A DNA stretch of 64,000 nucleotides from Diphasiastrum complanatum (lineage: Eukaryota; Streptophyta; Lycopodiopsida; Lycopodiales; Lycopodiaceae): the NCBI GenBank assembly GCA_029204225.1, contig CM055093.1:5684933-5748932 (forward strand). The letters are read 5' to 3'. Position 1 is the first letter of the stretch; each line of letters starts with the position of its first letter. The notes under the pieces are model-generated. The model saw only the letters and a list, made by a program, of their open reading frames with translations. It did no database searches and was not told the origin of the DNA. The translations under genes were made by a program, and so were the position numbers. Positions 13,036 through 22,609 of this stretch are shown here, in pieces.

Positions 13036-13565
13036 TTCAGCGATGGACTTCAATGGCTATTTTTGATAGGAAAAACTACCCATCCTGCCTCAATAGGCAA
13101 CGATGGTTTGCTTCTATCATAACATTAACTCTTTGTGAGTTCAATCGATAAGGATGGCATACTGACCACCTATCCCAATACGTAACTACTCAATCTTGCT
13201 TATTTGGCCAACGATGGAGGGACACTCTATTTTCTTGCTGATTGCTTACTCGTTTTGCATGAAGCTAACCGTTGTCCCCAACGATGGACAGTCGGTCTCC
13301 TTTCTCAATGCAAATTGTTGTAAATGCATAGTGTATGATCCTGACCAGCAATGGTCTATATGTCCATGTTTGGAGGCAAGTTCATTCACCATCATACTTT
13401 GTATTTACCCTATTGTCCACCAACGATGGATAGGAAGAGTTTCTTTCTCATATACTCTGAGAATTCATAAGAGCTAATGGCTAACTGTCCAACGATGGAC
13501 TACAAATTGTTTTTATCGTTTCGAATATGGTTTGCATAGACATCCTCCTCTATTCAGCAATGGAT
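13036..13565. repeat. Degenerate repeat: core CAACGATGGA recurring about every 70 bp
   Basis: The core, exact or with one or two changes, begins near 13038, 13097, 13208, 13279, 13346, 13420, 13489 and 13556. The last six are spaced about 66 to 74 bp. Sequence between cores is not obviously conserved, though pyrimidine-rich stretches often follow. This could be an old tandem satellite in which only the core is conserved, or a leader repeat of a minus-strand LTR element whose primer site may lie at 14069-14080. Confidence 0.6.
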
Positions 13566-14068
13566 GATCGGATACAATTAAGCTCAATACTGATGGCATA
13601 TCGATTCTCTTTAAAGTATTCACTTACATTTGGTCTCATAATACGAAACTAATGATAGTGCATATTGTAGTTGCATCGTATTGCTCCGGCTTCTCCAGGG
13701 TATGTCTTGGTTCATATTTGAACCTAATACCAGTTATTTCAAGGTATGGCACCAACCAAATCTCCACAAAGCAACTTAGCTATTGTACTCCAAATAAGTC
13801 TTGTAAACATTCTTTCTATAATTTTGTGTGAATAGCTATATGCTAAAAAGTATTAATCACACCTTTTCTTTTACAGTGTCCTCATACCATGAATGTTACA
13901 TCATTTTGATATAACAGTCATGACAACACTTCACCTTACCCCTATAGCGTTACTTTAGACTCTTGGTGAGATACAACTGGAAAGCATGGATATGCTCAGG
14001 AGTATGGACAGCAGTGCATGACATACCTTACTTCGTAAGGGTCACTTGGGTTAGTATAGCATGGATTT

Positions 14069-14080
14069 GCTCTGATACCA
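14069..14080 (-). other. Possible tRNA-iMet primer binding site
   Basis: The minus strand reads TGGTATCAGAGC, the standard complement of plant initiator tRNA-Met used by many LTR retrotransposons. If real, an LTR would lie to the right and the element body to the left. No convincing LTR end (CA) directly abuts it, so chance or a decayed element is possible. Confidence 0.35.
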
Positions 14081-14138
14081 ACACATGTGTTCACACCAGG
14101 TCTTTTGGCTAAGAAATATTGAAAACGGTTTAAACTTT

Positions 14139-14175
14139 TCATACTCGTCTTTGATTAAATTGAACCGATATGGAC
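14139..14175. repeat. 37-bp exact direct repeat, right copy
   Basis: Identical to 11052-11088. See that entry. Confidence 0.9.
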
Positions 14176-14665
14176 ATGTCTATTAGAAAAAAATTGAATT
14201 TGAAGATCTATAGAGATAGATATATGTGCATTCAAGCTTTCCCTTTTAAGTGCTAATAAAAATCACCAGAACTGAAAATATCATATATGATTGTATACTA
14301 CCATGATTTTAACAATGTTTTTTTGGTTTGTCAACTGTAAAAATTATTTTATGACCATAGAAACATGTATCTCAACAGTCTTCAATTTGGAGTTATGTAG
14401 AGATAGATATGTGCATTTAAAGTTACCCATGTCAAGTGCTGAAAAGTATTAAAAGTTATTGAGAGATTTTAGAAAGTTCCAGCTCTTTTGGAGGGGCTTT
14501 TAACAACCCTTTCTTTGGCTGTCTACTTTCAAAAATCTTTTATGGCCATAGAAACATTTCTATAAAAAATAATCAAATTTGAAGTCCTATAGATATATAT
14601 ACATGCACCTAAAATTACCTATGTGAAGTGCTAAAATGTGCTAAACATTGAAGTTTTTCGAGGGC
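14176..14665. repeat. Degenerate tandem repeat, about 188-bp unit, about 2.5 copies
   Basis: A phrase containing an AGATAGATAT-type core followed by GTGCATT recurs near 14212, 14401 and 14588, each preceded by a run resembling ATTTGAAGT and followed by AAGTGCT with poly-A. Units are clearly related but divergent. Confidence 0.65.
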
Positions 14666-14810
14666 AAAAAACAATCAATTGAGAGAAAATTTTTTTAGGT
14701 CTTTCAATAATACAATGAAGATTGAAGTCTAGTTCCACATACAATTGAAAGATTGAAATTTCAATCATTTGATGGCATGTTACGTCTCGTCAAGTGACCA
14801 AGGGTTTTAT

Positions 14811-15236
14811 GGGTTGCTACAAACTTGTGAGAATGTTTTCTTTGTTGAATTTCACATGTGTGGGAGTGCCCTAAAGTGTGATTATGATCTTCTAAGACTT
14901 GATGATTGCACAAAGATCAAGCATAGATTGATAATCAAGATCTATCTCAAAAAACTAAGGCAAGAGCACTTTGTAACATGCATATATCAAGCATACAAGT
15001 ACATTCACACGTATGTAGACTTTCTAAATGGGTTGCTACAAATTTGTGAGAATGTTTTTCTTTGTTGAATTTCACACGTGTGGGAGTGCCCTAAAGTGTG
15101 ATTATGATCTCCTAAGACTTGATGATTGCACAAAGATCAAGCATAGATTGATAATCAAGATATATCTCAAAAAACTAAGGCAAGAGCACTTTGTAACATG
15201 CATATATCAAGCATACAAGTACATTTCACACGTATG
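14811..15236. repeat. Tandem duplication, 219-bp period
   Basis: 14811-15015 and 15030-15236 are nearly identical, separated by a 14-bp joint. Both copies carry the same open frame fragment (CGSALKCDYDLLRLDDCTK), so apparent ORFs here are duplicated sequence, not two genes. The few differences imply a relatively recent event. Confidence 0.9.
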
Positions 15237-15283
15237 GAAACTTGTCAAAGAAAAAACTAAGTGTGGAAAAACCTTGCTCTTGA

Positions 15284-15393
15284 GTAGAGAGAGAATCCAA
15301 CAAACAATCCTCAGGTAGAGAGAGAATCCAACAAGCAATCCTCAAGTAGAGAGAGAATCCAACAAACAATCCCCGAGTAGAGAGAGAACCCAA
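15284..15393. repeat. 31-bp minisatellite, about 3.5 copies
   Basis: Units start GTAGAGAGAGAATCCAACAA at 15284, 15315, 15346 and 15377 with an exact 31-bp spacing. The last copy is partial and decays into unique sequence. Confidence 0.92.
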
Positions 15394-15573
15394 TATGACT
15401 AAAAAAGTAGAAATCTCCTTAACTCCAAAAAACTTACATAGAATTGATCTAAGACACATATAAGTAGTAATTAGAGGTCAAGGGGAGTGAAACATGATTG
15501 GACCACCCCTTCTTTTCCTCCTTTAAATATGATTGTCTTAGTGACATATTGACCCTCAATTGGTCCCAAAGTC

Positions 15574-16271
15574 TTGAAAAACCCCTCTCCTCCATCATGG
15601 AGCATGAATCTACCTGGATCTGCCATTAAGCTTGATGCGTTTAGTAGAGACGTGGAAAAAATGCATGCCTTGATCCATGAAGCCAAAAAAGTCCAAGAAA
15701 CTACATTTATCTTGGACATTGGACAATGTGAGAGGCCTCCTATTGTCCCTCTGACTAACAACAGGCCCTTGGAGGTCAGGGAACCTAACAGCTCCCATGT
15801 ACATAATCTAAAAATAAAATTTAAAGACCACACTCAGGCAATAGTGACTCCATTTATTGTTCTTGTTGATCTTGCTATCTATCCCACAATAGCAGATTTT
15901 GATGTTAAATTAATAGATTCCTATAAATTTTTGTTTTGGGTGGTATCCACAGTTTACAGATCAGAAAAGAACTTTCTCTTTAATATCCCCACATATTGTC
16001 CTTCAAGCAAGTTAGTAGCATTGTTTTTGCTAGCCTAAATGTTGAGGAGGCCAAGCTTTTTGCTTGGGACCACAACATTGATCAAGATTACAGATTGAAG
16101 ACGACAGTTTTTCAAATAGTGAGATTCTTCCACAAAGAGTATCTTAGACTCCACAAGGAGGGTGACAAAACTAATATACAGCTAAAGTGGCTCTGCGCTC
16201 AAGAGACATGGCTTCCTTTTGACGAGAAGTCTCCAGCCACCTCTTTGACAAAATACAATAATTTTTTTTAG
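15574..16271 (+). pseudogene. Unrecognised coding-like region in two overlapping frames
   Basis: A 154-codon frame (15574-16038) is followed in another phase by a 91-codon frame (15996-16271). Both look protein-like (RDVEKMHALIHEAKKVQET; EEAKLFAWDHNIDQDYRL) and would join with one frameshift near 16000-16030. I recognise no domain, catalytic motif or membrane segment. It may be a decayed gene or part of a transposon polyprotein. The end of the second frame is partly duplicated at 16422-16542. Confidence 0.3.
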
Positions 16272-16421
16272 CTAGTCTTTCGAACTGAACAGGTGATTTT
16301 TTTAACTTTTAATCTTTTTGAATCTATTAAATTTTTTAGCTCCAATTTTTGAGTATTTGATATTTACGATAATTTTTGTTTCAGATGTAGGATCTGGTTG
16401 ACAAATTTTTTGTGTAGTCTA

Positions 16422-16542
16422 AGATTCTTCCACAAGGAGTATCTTAGAGTCCACAAGGAATATACAACTAAAGTGCCTCTGCGCTCAAGAGACCGGGCTT
16501 CCTTTTGACGAGAAGTCTCCAGCCACCTCTTTGAAAAAATAC
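16422..16542. repeat. Partial tandem copy of 16122-16256
   Basis: 121 bp repeat most of 16122-16256, from AGATTCTTCCACAA to AAATAC, with a gap of about 15 bp and scattered changes. The two lie about 300 bp apart in direct orientation. Confidence 0.8.
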
Positions 16543-16914
16543 TAGTTTTTGGTCAGTTTTTCGAAATGATTTGATAAGAAACGACGAGCTTTGGATCCTC
16601 CTATGCTTGGTTTGCAAGGGATATGTCCCATTTTTTCCAAAAGCTTCTCGTCCTTTTGTATTTTGATGTGTCCTTTATGAAGACCTGCTTTTGATAGAAG
16701 TTCCTCCAATCGAGCTATTGCTTGTTTGGCTAATGACTTTGGCTTAGAATTCCAAGCAAACCAAATATGAAGGTATATCAATTTTTCTATAATTCTTACC
16801 TCTCGACGTTTTTAAGAGGAATCAGTAGTACTGGTTTCCAGTTCGGATCTTCTATATCCCTTGAAACTCTCGTGCTCTTCAACATGTCTTTTGTAGTTTT
16901 CATGCAATAGAGGC

Positions 16915-17118
16915 ATGGATGTTTTGAATTTGCTCCATGTACTTGATTTGGGAGCCACCTCGCATTTTGTTTTCTCGAAACAAATTTTACCTGACTATAA
17001 GAAGACGAATTATTCGAGATTCATTATACTTGGAGACGGTTCTAAGCATGTAGTTGATGGAATTGGTGTACTGTGGTTAAACACGAATCAAGGTGACAAG
17101 AACAAAAAAGTAGCATAA
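16915..17118 (+). pseudogene. Ty1/copia protease fragment
   Basis: A 67-codon frame with VLDLGATSHFVFSKQ, matching the copia protease active site (normally DSGATxH/N) with Ser replaced by Leu, then FIILGDGSKHVVDGIGVL, the typical downstream block. The protease would process the copia polyprotein. Only this domain is visible, and integrase or RT do not follow, so it is a short relic. Confidence 0.6.
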
Positions 17119-17841
17119 TATTTTGTAGACAAGTCCAACTTGGTGAAATGTTGCATATGAAAATATAGCGATATGATATAAGTGAACATGAATCCAGTGT
17201 TCAATTTGCATGTACTTACTAGAACAAAGAAATGTCCTCTAGAATTTAGGCAAACAATAACCAGCAGATGAATTTATAACTTGTAGTCCACTTATCAACT
17301 AGTAACAATCTTTCAAACAAACTATGCATCCCATGTAATGGCAAGATCGTATGTAATGGCATAATGATCTTGCAAGCTAAAGTGACAAATATGCGACGTT
17401 TCTATATTGTAATTGACCATCACAATAATGTAGGCATTGTATCAATGCTCAACATGATGATGCAAATGGTCCATGAAACAACCTACTTGAATCTTGGGGG
17501 GAAACAATAACCTTGGAGTTTCAATCATAGCCAAGGTAGGAGATGAAGGTAGAAGCCAAGTAAGGCCATTAAAAGCTTGCACAAAGAGCTCATGAGCAAC
17601 AGTTAAAAGATCTAAAATCAATGCATATAGTGTTCTTTCCTAAATCCCTTAATGGGTTTCAAGGACATAAATAGCATGCATTAAGTAAAAGGATCTAAAG
17701 TCGAATCAACAAGTGGTGAATGAATGTTCTTTCCTAGTTCCCTTGATGGATTTCGGGGAAATAAATAGCATAGAATGCTGCACAGTGCAGACATAGATAA
17801 GTATTTTTCCTAGCTATTGAGGTAAGAGTTATACATCAGAC
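17119..17841. other. No gene seen; includes the 3' flank of the glutaredoxin-like gene
   Basis: Intergenic, AT-rich. The side next to 17842 should hold the 3' UTR of the minus-strand gene. No clear AATAAA signal is placed with confidence. Confidence 0.5.
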
Positions 17842-19824
17842 TTAAGAGCAAATAGGACACAAAACCAAGCCATTCTCATTACAATCAGAGCAGCGCCTGT
17901 ATTCACCTTTTACAGTGACTACTTTGCAGCTGCCACTGCAGTCTGGGCATGGCAGAAATCTTACCCCTCCACAGCCATCACAGACTTCTTTAGCTTTTTG
18001 AGTGGGAAATCCTTTCAATAGATCCTCTAAGGTGCCATCTTCATGCAGCTGCAGGACATCCTCTAGCCCTCCAATGTATCGACCTTTTATGAATAGTCTG
18101 GGCACTGGGACTGTCTTTGCCACTAGATCTTTTAACTCCTGCTTGAACTCAGAATGCAAAGATACATCCCTCTCATCAATTTCAATGCCAAAGTGAAGAA
18201 TGAGTGTCTTCAGCTTGTTGCAATCATCGAATGTCTTTCGAATTCCCCTTAGGCTTGTCAGATATAGTACAACACTGTGGCTACCACCTGGTGGGCATCT
18301 GACTTCAAACCGATCAATAACCTGAGAGGCTGTTATCTGCCTTTGCAATCCAGCAAGAGGAAAGTGGGTACTTTTTTTCTGCTTGACATGAAGAATATCT
18401 TGCACCCTCACACCTTCATCTGTCTGGATGATATGGGTCTTATTGCCTTTTGAAGTTGAATCACTTGCATCTGTTTGCATGATTTGAATCTTGTTGCCTT
18501 TTAAGGTAGTATCCCTGGCATCTGCTTGGATAAATTGAATCTTGTTGCTTTTTGAGGTAGAATCACTTGCATCTGAATAGATGAATTGAATTTCATTGGT
18601 TTTTGAGGTAGAATCACATGCATCTGTATGGGTGAGTTGAATCTTATTGCCTTTGAACGTAGAATTACTTGCGTTTGAGTTCCTTCTTGGGTCATTATCA
18701 ACTGCGTGTGAGGTATGATCCGCAGTTTCCCGAGAACTGTACCAATCATTCTCAGAGATTTTTTCAAATGCTTCTTCAAGGGAAGCGAGAAGCTCCGGAT
18801 CAAATACGGTATCATCTATTTCCTCAAATGCAGCTCCATTTCCAACATCATAGGCAACTTGAACGGAGCATCCGCCCTTTTCGTCCACACTGTTTTCTGA
18901 TCTGGTCCCATCATGGGAAGGAAAAATCAGAGATAAATGCTCCGGAGATACGTATCCGTGCTGGTAGGCGACGTCGACTTTTAAGGACGAACTCTTAGAA
19001 ACTGGATTATTATCACATAAGTTTGCAAATTCCGAAGGAGCTGAAATTGATGATGCTTTTAAGGCATCAAAGAGAGGGTTGCTTTCTCTTTGGGGACTTC
19101 GGGCAGCAAGCTTAATAGCAAAACTGGAATCACTTAGCGCCTCCTGATCATAAACTGCAGTTTCAGTTGTAAATGGTGGACTTCTGGATGTAGCTCCTAT
19201 GAAATCCTCCTCGATGTAAGCAATATCTGTAGATGACATGCTTCGGGGAGTGGCAGCAAAAGACACGCAGCTGCTGGCAACAGGCAAAGGCTCTGCAACA
19301 TTGTCTAACTCTTCAATGGTGTGAATCACTTCGAACACGCGCTTCTCAGCACTTTTAGGTTGTTCAGCGACACGACATGCAGCCATAGGGGGACTCGCTA
19401 TATCTTCTTCAAGACCATCCATTAGCTCTCCAATGTGGATCGTCTCTCTCTCATTCTGGAAAGAGGCAGGCTTGTTGGATGTTTGTTCTGCCTCAAATTT
19501 AAACTGGGAGAGCACACGGCTTACCTCGGACCATGACTCTGGAGGCATCGATCCATTCGTATCCAAATTCTTCATTTTATCGTACATTTCCTTGACAGGA
19601 TCTGCATCTTTGAGGGGATCATCCAATGCATGCTCCTGATCCTGGCTGTCCAGTGGCGCCACGCCATCGCTTCTGGAGGATAGTGCCAGGAGATAGTAGT
19701 CGTCGATTGCCTGAGAATTCTGTTGAAACTTGGAGGCAATCAGGCTTTCACTCGCTCCTCTCCTGTGTCTTACTGTGATGTTTTTGCCCTTGTTTCGCAT
19801 TAATCGTGAGGGCGAACACCCCAT
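17842..19824 (-). CDS. Glutaredoxin-domain protein with C-terminal CxxC cluster
   Basis: This single exon encodes 660 residues. The start is chosen at the MGCSPS sequence, a typical N-myristoylation and palmitoylation context, which suggests plasma membrane attachment. Residues about 1-385 are low-complexity and Ser/Asp/Glu-rich with no known fold. Residues 388-472 are five tandem 17-residue repeats around a KGNKIQ core. Residues about 517-605 form a glutaredoxin-like domain (VVLYLTSLRGIRKTF, then TVPVPRLFIKGRYIGG with the cis-Pro and glutathione-site features), but the usual CPxC active site is replaced by SLRG. The C-terminus has CxxC pairs at 615-618, 626-629, 645-648 and 656-659, likely metal binding. 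This layout is the plant GRX-like family of unknown substrate (Arabidopsis At5g39865 type). Classical oxidoreductase activity is doubtful without the CPxC. The 17-residue repeat looks unusual. The family call is firm, the role is inferred. Confidence 0.9.
   Translation of the reverse strand: MGCSPSRLMRNKGKNITVRHRRGASESLIASKFQQNSQAIDDYYLLALSSRSDGVAPLDSQDQEHALDDPLKDADPVKEMYDKMKNLDTNGSMPPESWSEVSRVLSQFKFEAEQTSNKPASFQNERETIHIGELMDGLEEDIASPPMAACRVAEQPKSAEKRVFEVIHTIEELDNVAEPLPVASSCVSFAATPRSMSSTDIAYIEEDFIGATSRSPPFTTETAVYDQEALSDSSFAIKLAARSPQRESNPLFDALKASSISAPSEFANLCDNNPVSKSSSLKVDVAYQHGYVSPEHLSLIFPSHDGTRSENSVDEKGGCSVQVAYDVGNGAAFEEIDDTVFDPELLASLEEAFEKISENDWYSSRETADHTSHAVDNDPRRNSNASNSTFKGNKIQLTHTDACDSTSKTNEIQFIYSDASDSTSKSNKIQFIQADARDTTLKGNKIQIMQTDASDSTSKGNKTHIIQTDEGVRVQDILHVKQKKSTHFPLAGLQRQITASQVIDRFEVRCPPGGSHSVVLYLTSLRGIRKTFDDCNKLKTLILHFGIEIDERDVSLHSEFKQELKDLVAKTVPVPRLFIKGRYIGGLEDVLQLHEDGTLEDLLKGFPTQKAKEVCDGCGGVRFLPCPDCSGSCKVVTVKGEYRRCSDCNENGLVLCPICS
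18409..18663 (-). repeat. Five in-frame 51-bp tandem repeats inside the glutaredoxin-like gene
   Basis: Exactly 255 bp, encoding 5 x 17 residues (388-472) with the pattern S-T-x-K-x-N-K/E-I-Q. The frame is kept throughout, which argues for selection or recent expansion in a working gene. Repeat number could vary between alleles. Confidence 0.9.
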
Positions 19825-21406
19825 TTTCCTTTCGTTTTATCCTGCTGCCAAGATTAATCCAACAGTCTCTTCCGAGACGAGAAGAAGACAACAAGTGTTT
19901 CCTGCAAGCACTGCACTGCATCGATCGCCAAATCAACCGTTATCGCTCTCCCATCGCCAAAACGTCTGTCTACTTGGTATTAGCATTCACACATTCCTAA
20001 TTTTGTGCGAATGATCTCGTTGCCAAGGAATAAGACGCGTGAAAAGCAAAAATATGGCAGCAGTAAGCACTAAATTATCAAGGCCATCAGCAACAAGATT
20101 TAACAGTTTTTCAAGGAGTTCTGTGCTAGAATCATAGATAAGGAAATTAAAAAGCTCTCTACAAGATCATCTACCAACAGATAACTACAATAAAAGAAAG
20201 TTATTCTGAACATGTAGTCACCTTTCCAGTTAATAGTACTTTCTAATGTGCAATGTACTGGATCCCCATTAATATTCTGAGAAAACCAGCGCAAAGGCTC
20301 AGGGACCTGAGAGAAAAAAAAATTTGAATCGCAGAGGGTATCCCTCAATCGATGATTGATGAGCAACAGCCAACAACCATGTCAATTCCTCAAGTATCAA
20401 TTAACCATCGACGAACAAGAAACAAACTTTAAATCTCAAACTGGAAGTTTGCATCAAAAATCTATGTATTAAAGCATGAAAAACCTCCAAACGATGCGAT
20501 CCCTAAGAGAAGCTTACATTATGGCATATGGGTTCCACATTCTTTGCCATTGAAGGCATCCGTGAGTCCATGATCGAGCATTATAGCCTACCATGCCAAA
20601 TTCGATTCTACAAACAACAACACAGACGATATTTCCTTTCCTTGAACTCGATCGTCGGCCGCTTACCAATTCATGCTCCCAAAGAATAAATCACGACTCT
20701 TCTTCCTGCATGCCCGCTTTCCAGTCCATTATTATCCTTCTTCCATGTGCTCTTATTAACGCACGTTGCTCGCACGCTCGCTCTCTCTCACACTCTCTCT
20801 CAAATATATATTCCTCGTTGTTCCTCCTGCTCTCTCGTGAGCTGGGGCCCGAAGGAATGAACATCAGAATAATATCTAAAAAATAATGCTATGTAATTGC
20901 AGCTCAGCACAAAATAGGAATAATATAAGCATTTCTCTGTAATCAAAGAAACAACATGTCACGAGTCTTGATGAGGATCGTCGTACATACCAGTCCACAA
21001 ACTAAGAGAGAAAAGATCAAATAGTGTTGCTAGCAAAAGATATAGTTCTCAAAAGGAGGATGAGAGATCAACATGCTAACTAGAGTGAGACAAGTGTGCA
21101 ATGGGCATTAATGAAAACATCTCTCCTTAAATGTTCACCATTTCCTCTTACAATATCTTGTTCATTGAGTTTAATGTCGTGAAGCTTTCTCATTCTCCTT
21201 ATCACATGATGGATGGCTATCTTGGATATTCCTTTTAAAATAACCACTTAACTTATAGCCTAGTGTGAAATAATATGAAAGGAGTTTTATGTGTGGTTTA
21301 TATGAACGCGTCTTTTCGTAGGGAGACGTCTCTAGCTCATCTATGTAACGGGCTATTGCTATTCTCCTCATTATGATAATCCAATGCATTCATTGTTTAG
21401 TTATTG

Positions 21407-21408
<2 letters not shown>
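19825..21408. other. Upstream region of the glutaredoxin-like gene; no other gene seen
   Basis: The first few hundred bases must hold the 5' UTR and promoter of the minus-strand gene, but no clear TATA box stands out. A CT-rich run occurs near 20776-20800. Short ORFs here lack features. Confidence 0.5.

Positions 21409-21478
<70 letters not shown>
21409..21478. repeat. (CT)n microsatellite, about 70 bp
   Basis: Pure TC dinucleotides ending in a short C run. Confidence 0.95.
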
Positions 21479-21480
<2 letters not shown>

Positions 21481-22590
21481 CCCAGACTACAACATGATAT
21501 TAGAGATCATAGTGTAGCGACCCTTTGCTAGTTGAGGAGAAAACTATAGTGCCATAATGAAGCCTATGTTCCCAGAGATGTAAGAGAAAATGTATGTAAT
21601 AATGTCAAGGGATATCCCTATTGGATGAACGCACTGCATTGGGAGCGTAATCCTTCAGAACTGAATGGGTGGAGAGTATTAGTTTGCAGTACTTTCTATA
21701 CTTGATTCTTAACTATCTAGAAAAGCTATCTATTTGGGGAATGAAAATTATTTACACTATACGTTCTATCTAATTGAGCAGAAGCAAACTACGACAACAA
21801 ATGAATGCTTCATGAGGCATAGTTGTTGTAATCAAAGCAATAGCTCTAATGATGATAGTGATGACACTACCAAGTGTGGTGATGATTTGGTTTGCTTTGA
21901 TGGAGGCATGCTTAGCCTTGGATGTAACATGTCTAGCCATCCTGTGTTGATTCTTTTGATCCAAGTTGGATGATTTCCATTGGACAGGTCGAAGTTAAGG
22001 GATGTGACTTTGGAGGGTGTACTTCAAGCATACATGAATGGTATTACGAGTGCAACTATAGTCATCAATATGTGTGAAGATTCTCGATGAGTAGTATACA
22101 ATCTATTTTTCATAGATCTCCTAGCGGTTCAGATGTTGAAATCTTCATGACTTCATAAGTCTAGATCTGATCAATCACATCCCTTTGAAATTGGCAGATC
22201 TGTAATGTATGTACACACATCAATCACACAATGTTAGACATAGTATTGGTGAGCTGCATCCATGTCATTCCACCAATAACGTTGAGAGTGCATTTGCATA
22301 TCCCTCCATGCATGGGTCTGAAATGGGCATTTTCTTAAATTTGATGGGATCGGGAGCATTTGTCATTTAGATCACAGGAGGGGTTTCATTGCAGGGATTC
22401 AGGTACCAAAGTACTTGAACAGTATAGACCAATTAGTTGCAGATGGACTTTGGGAAGGAAGTGATTGAAGATACCATAGATCCTTGTGGTTAGCATCACC
22501 CAATGAGGGTGTTGAGCCCACTATATGAGATTCATCACCCGATGCTGGTAACAAAAGAGCATTCTAGATTCATCCGTGTGCGGACCACAC
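21479..22590. other. No gene seen
   Basis: Intergenic. If the primer-site candidate at 22591-22608 is real, this would be the start of an element's internal region read on the minus strand, but no gag-like frame is visible. Confidence 0.4.
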
Positions 22591-22608
22591 TCCCCAGTGA
22601 AGTCGCCA
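22591..22608 (-). other. Possible LTR-element primer binding site with adjacent LTR end
   Basis: The minus strand reads TGGCGACTTCACTGGGGA, closely resembling the primer-site phrase found after the 5' LTR in some plant Tat/Ogre-type gypsy elements. One base away the minus strand has an LTR-like end (…CAGCTAACA), so an LTR would run from 22610 to the right. I could not find the other LTR end or coding remnants, and TATA-like motifs to the right lie on the plus strand. Confidence 0.3.
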
Positions 22609-22609
22609 A

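Noticed and set aside
13036-13565. CRISPR-like array because of a short core with unique spacers
   Set aside because: The core is only about 10 bp and imperfect, spacing varies, and the context is a plant nuclear genome; no cas-like gene is present.
16542-16781. 79-codon minus frame with a Lys/Leu-rich helix-like sequence
   Set aside because: No homology recognised, single short frame, overlaps the end of a duplicated segment; not enough to call a gene.
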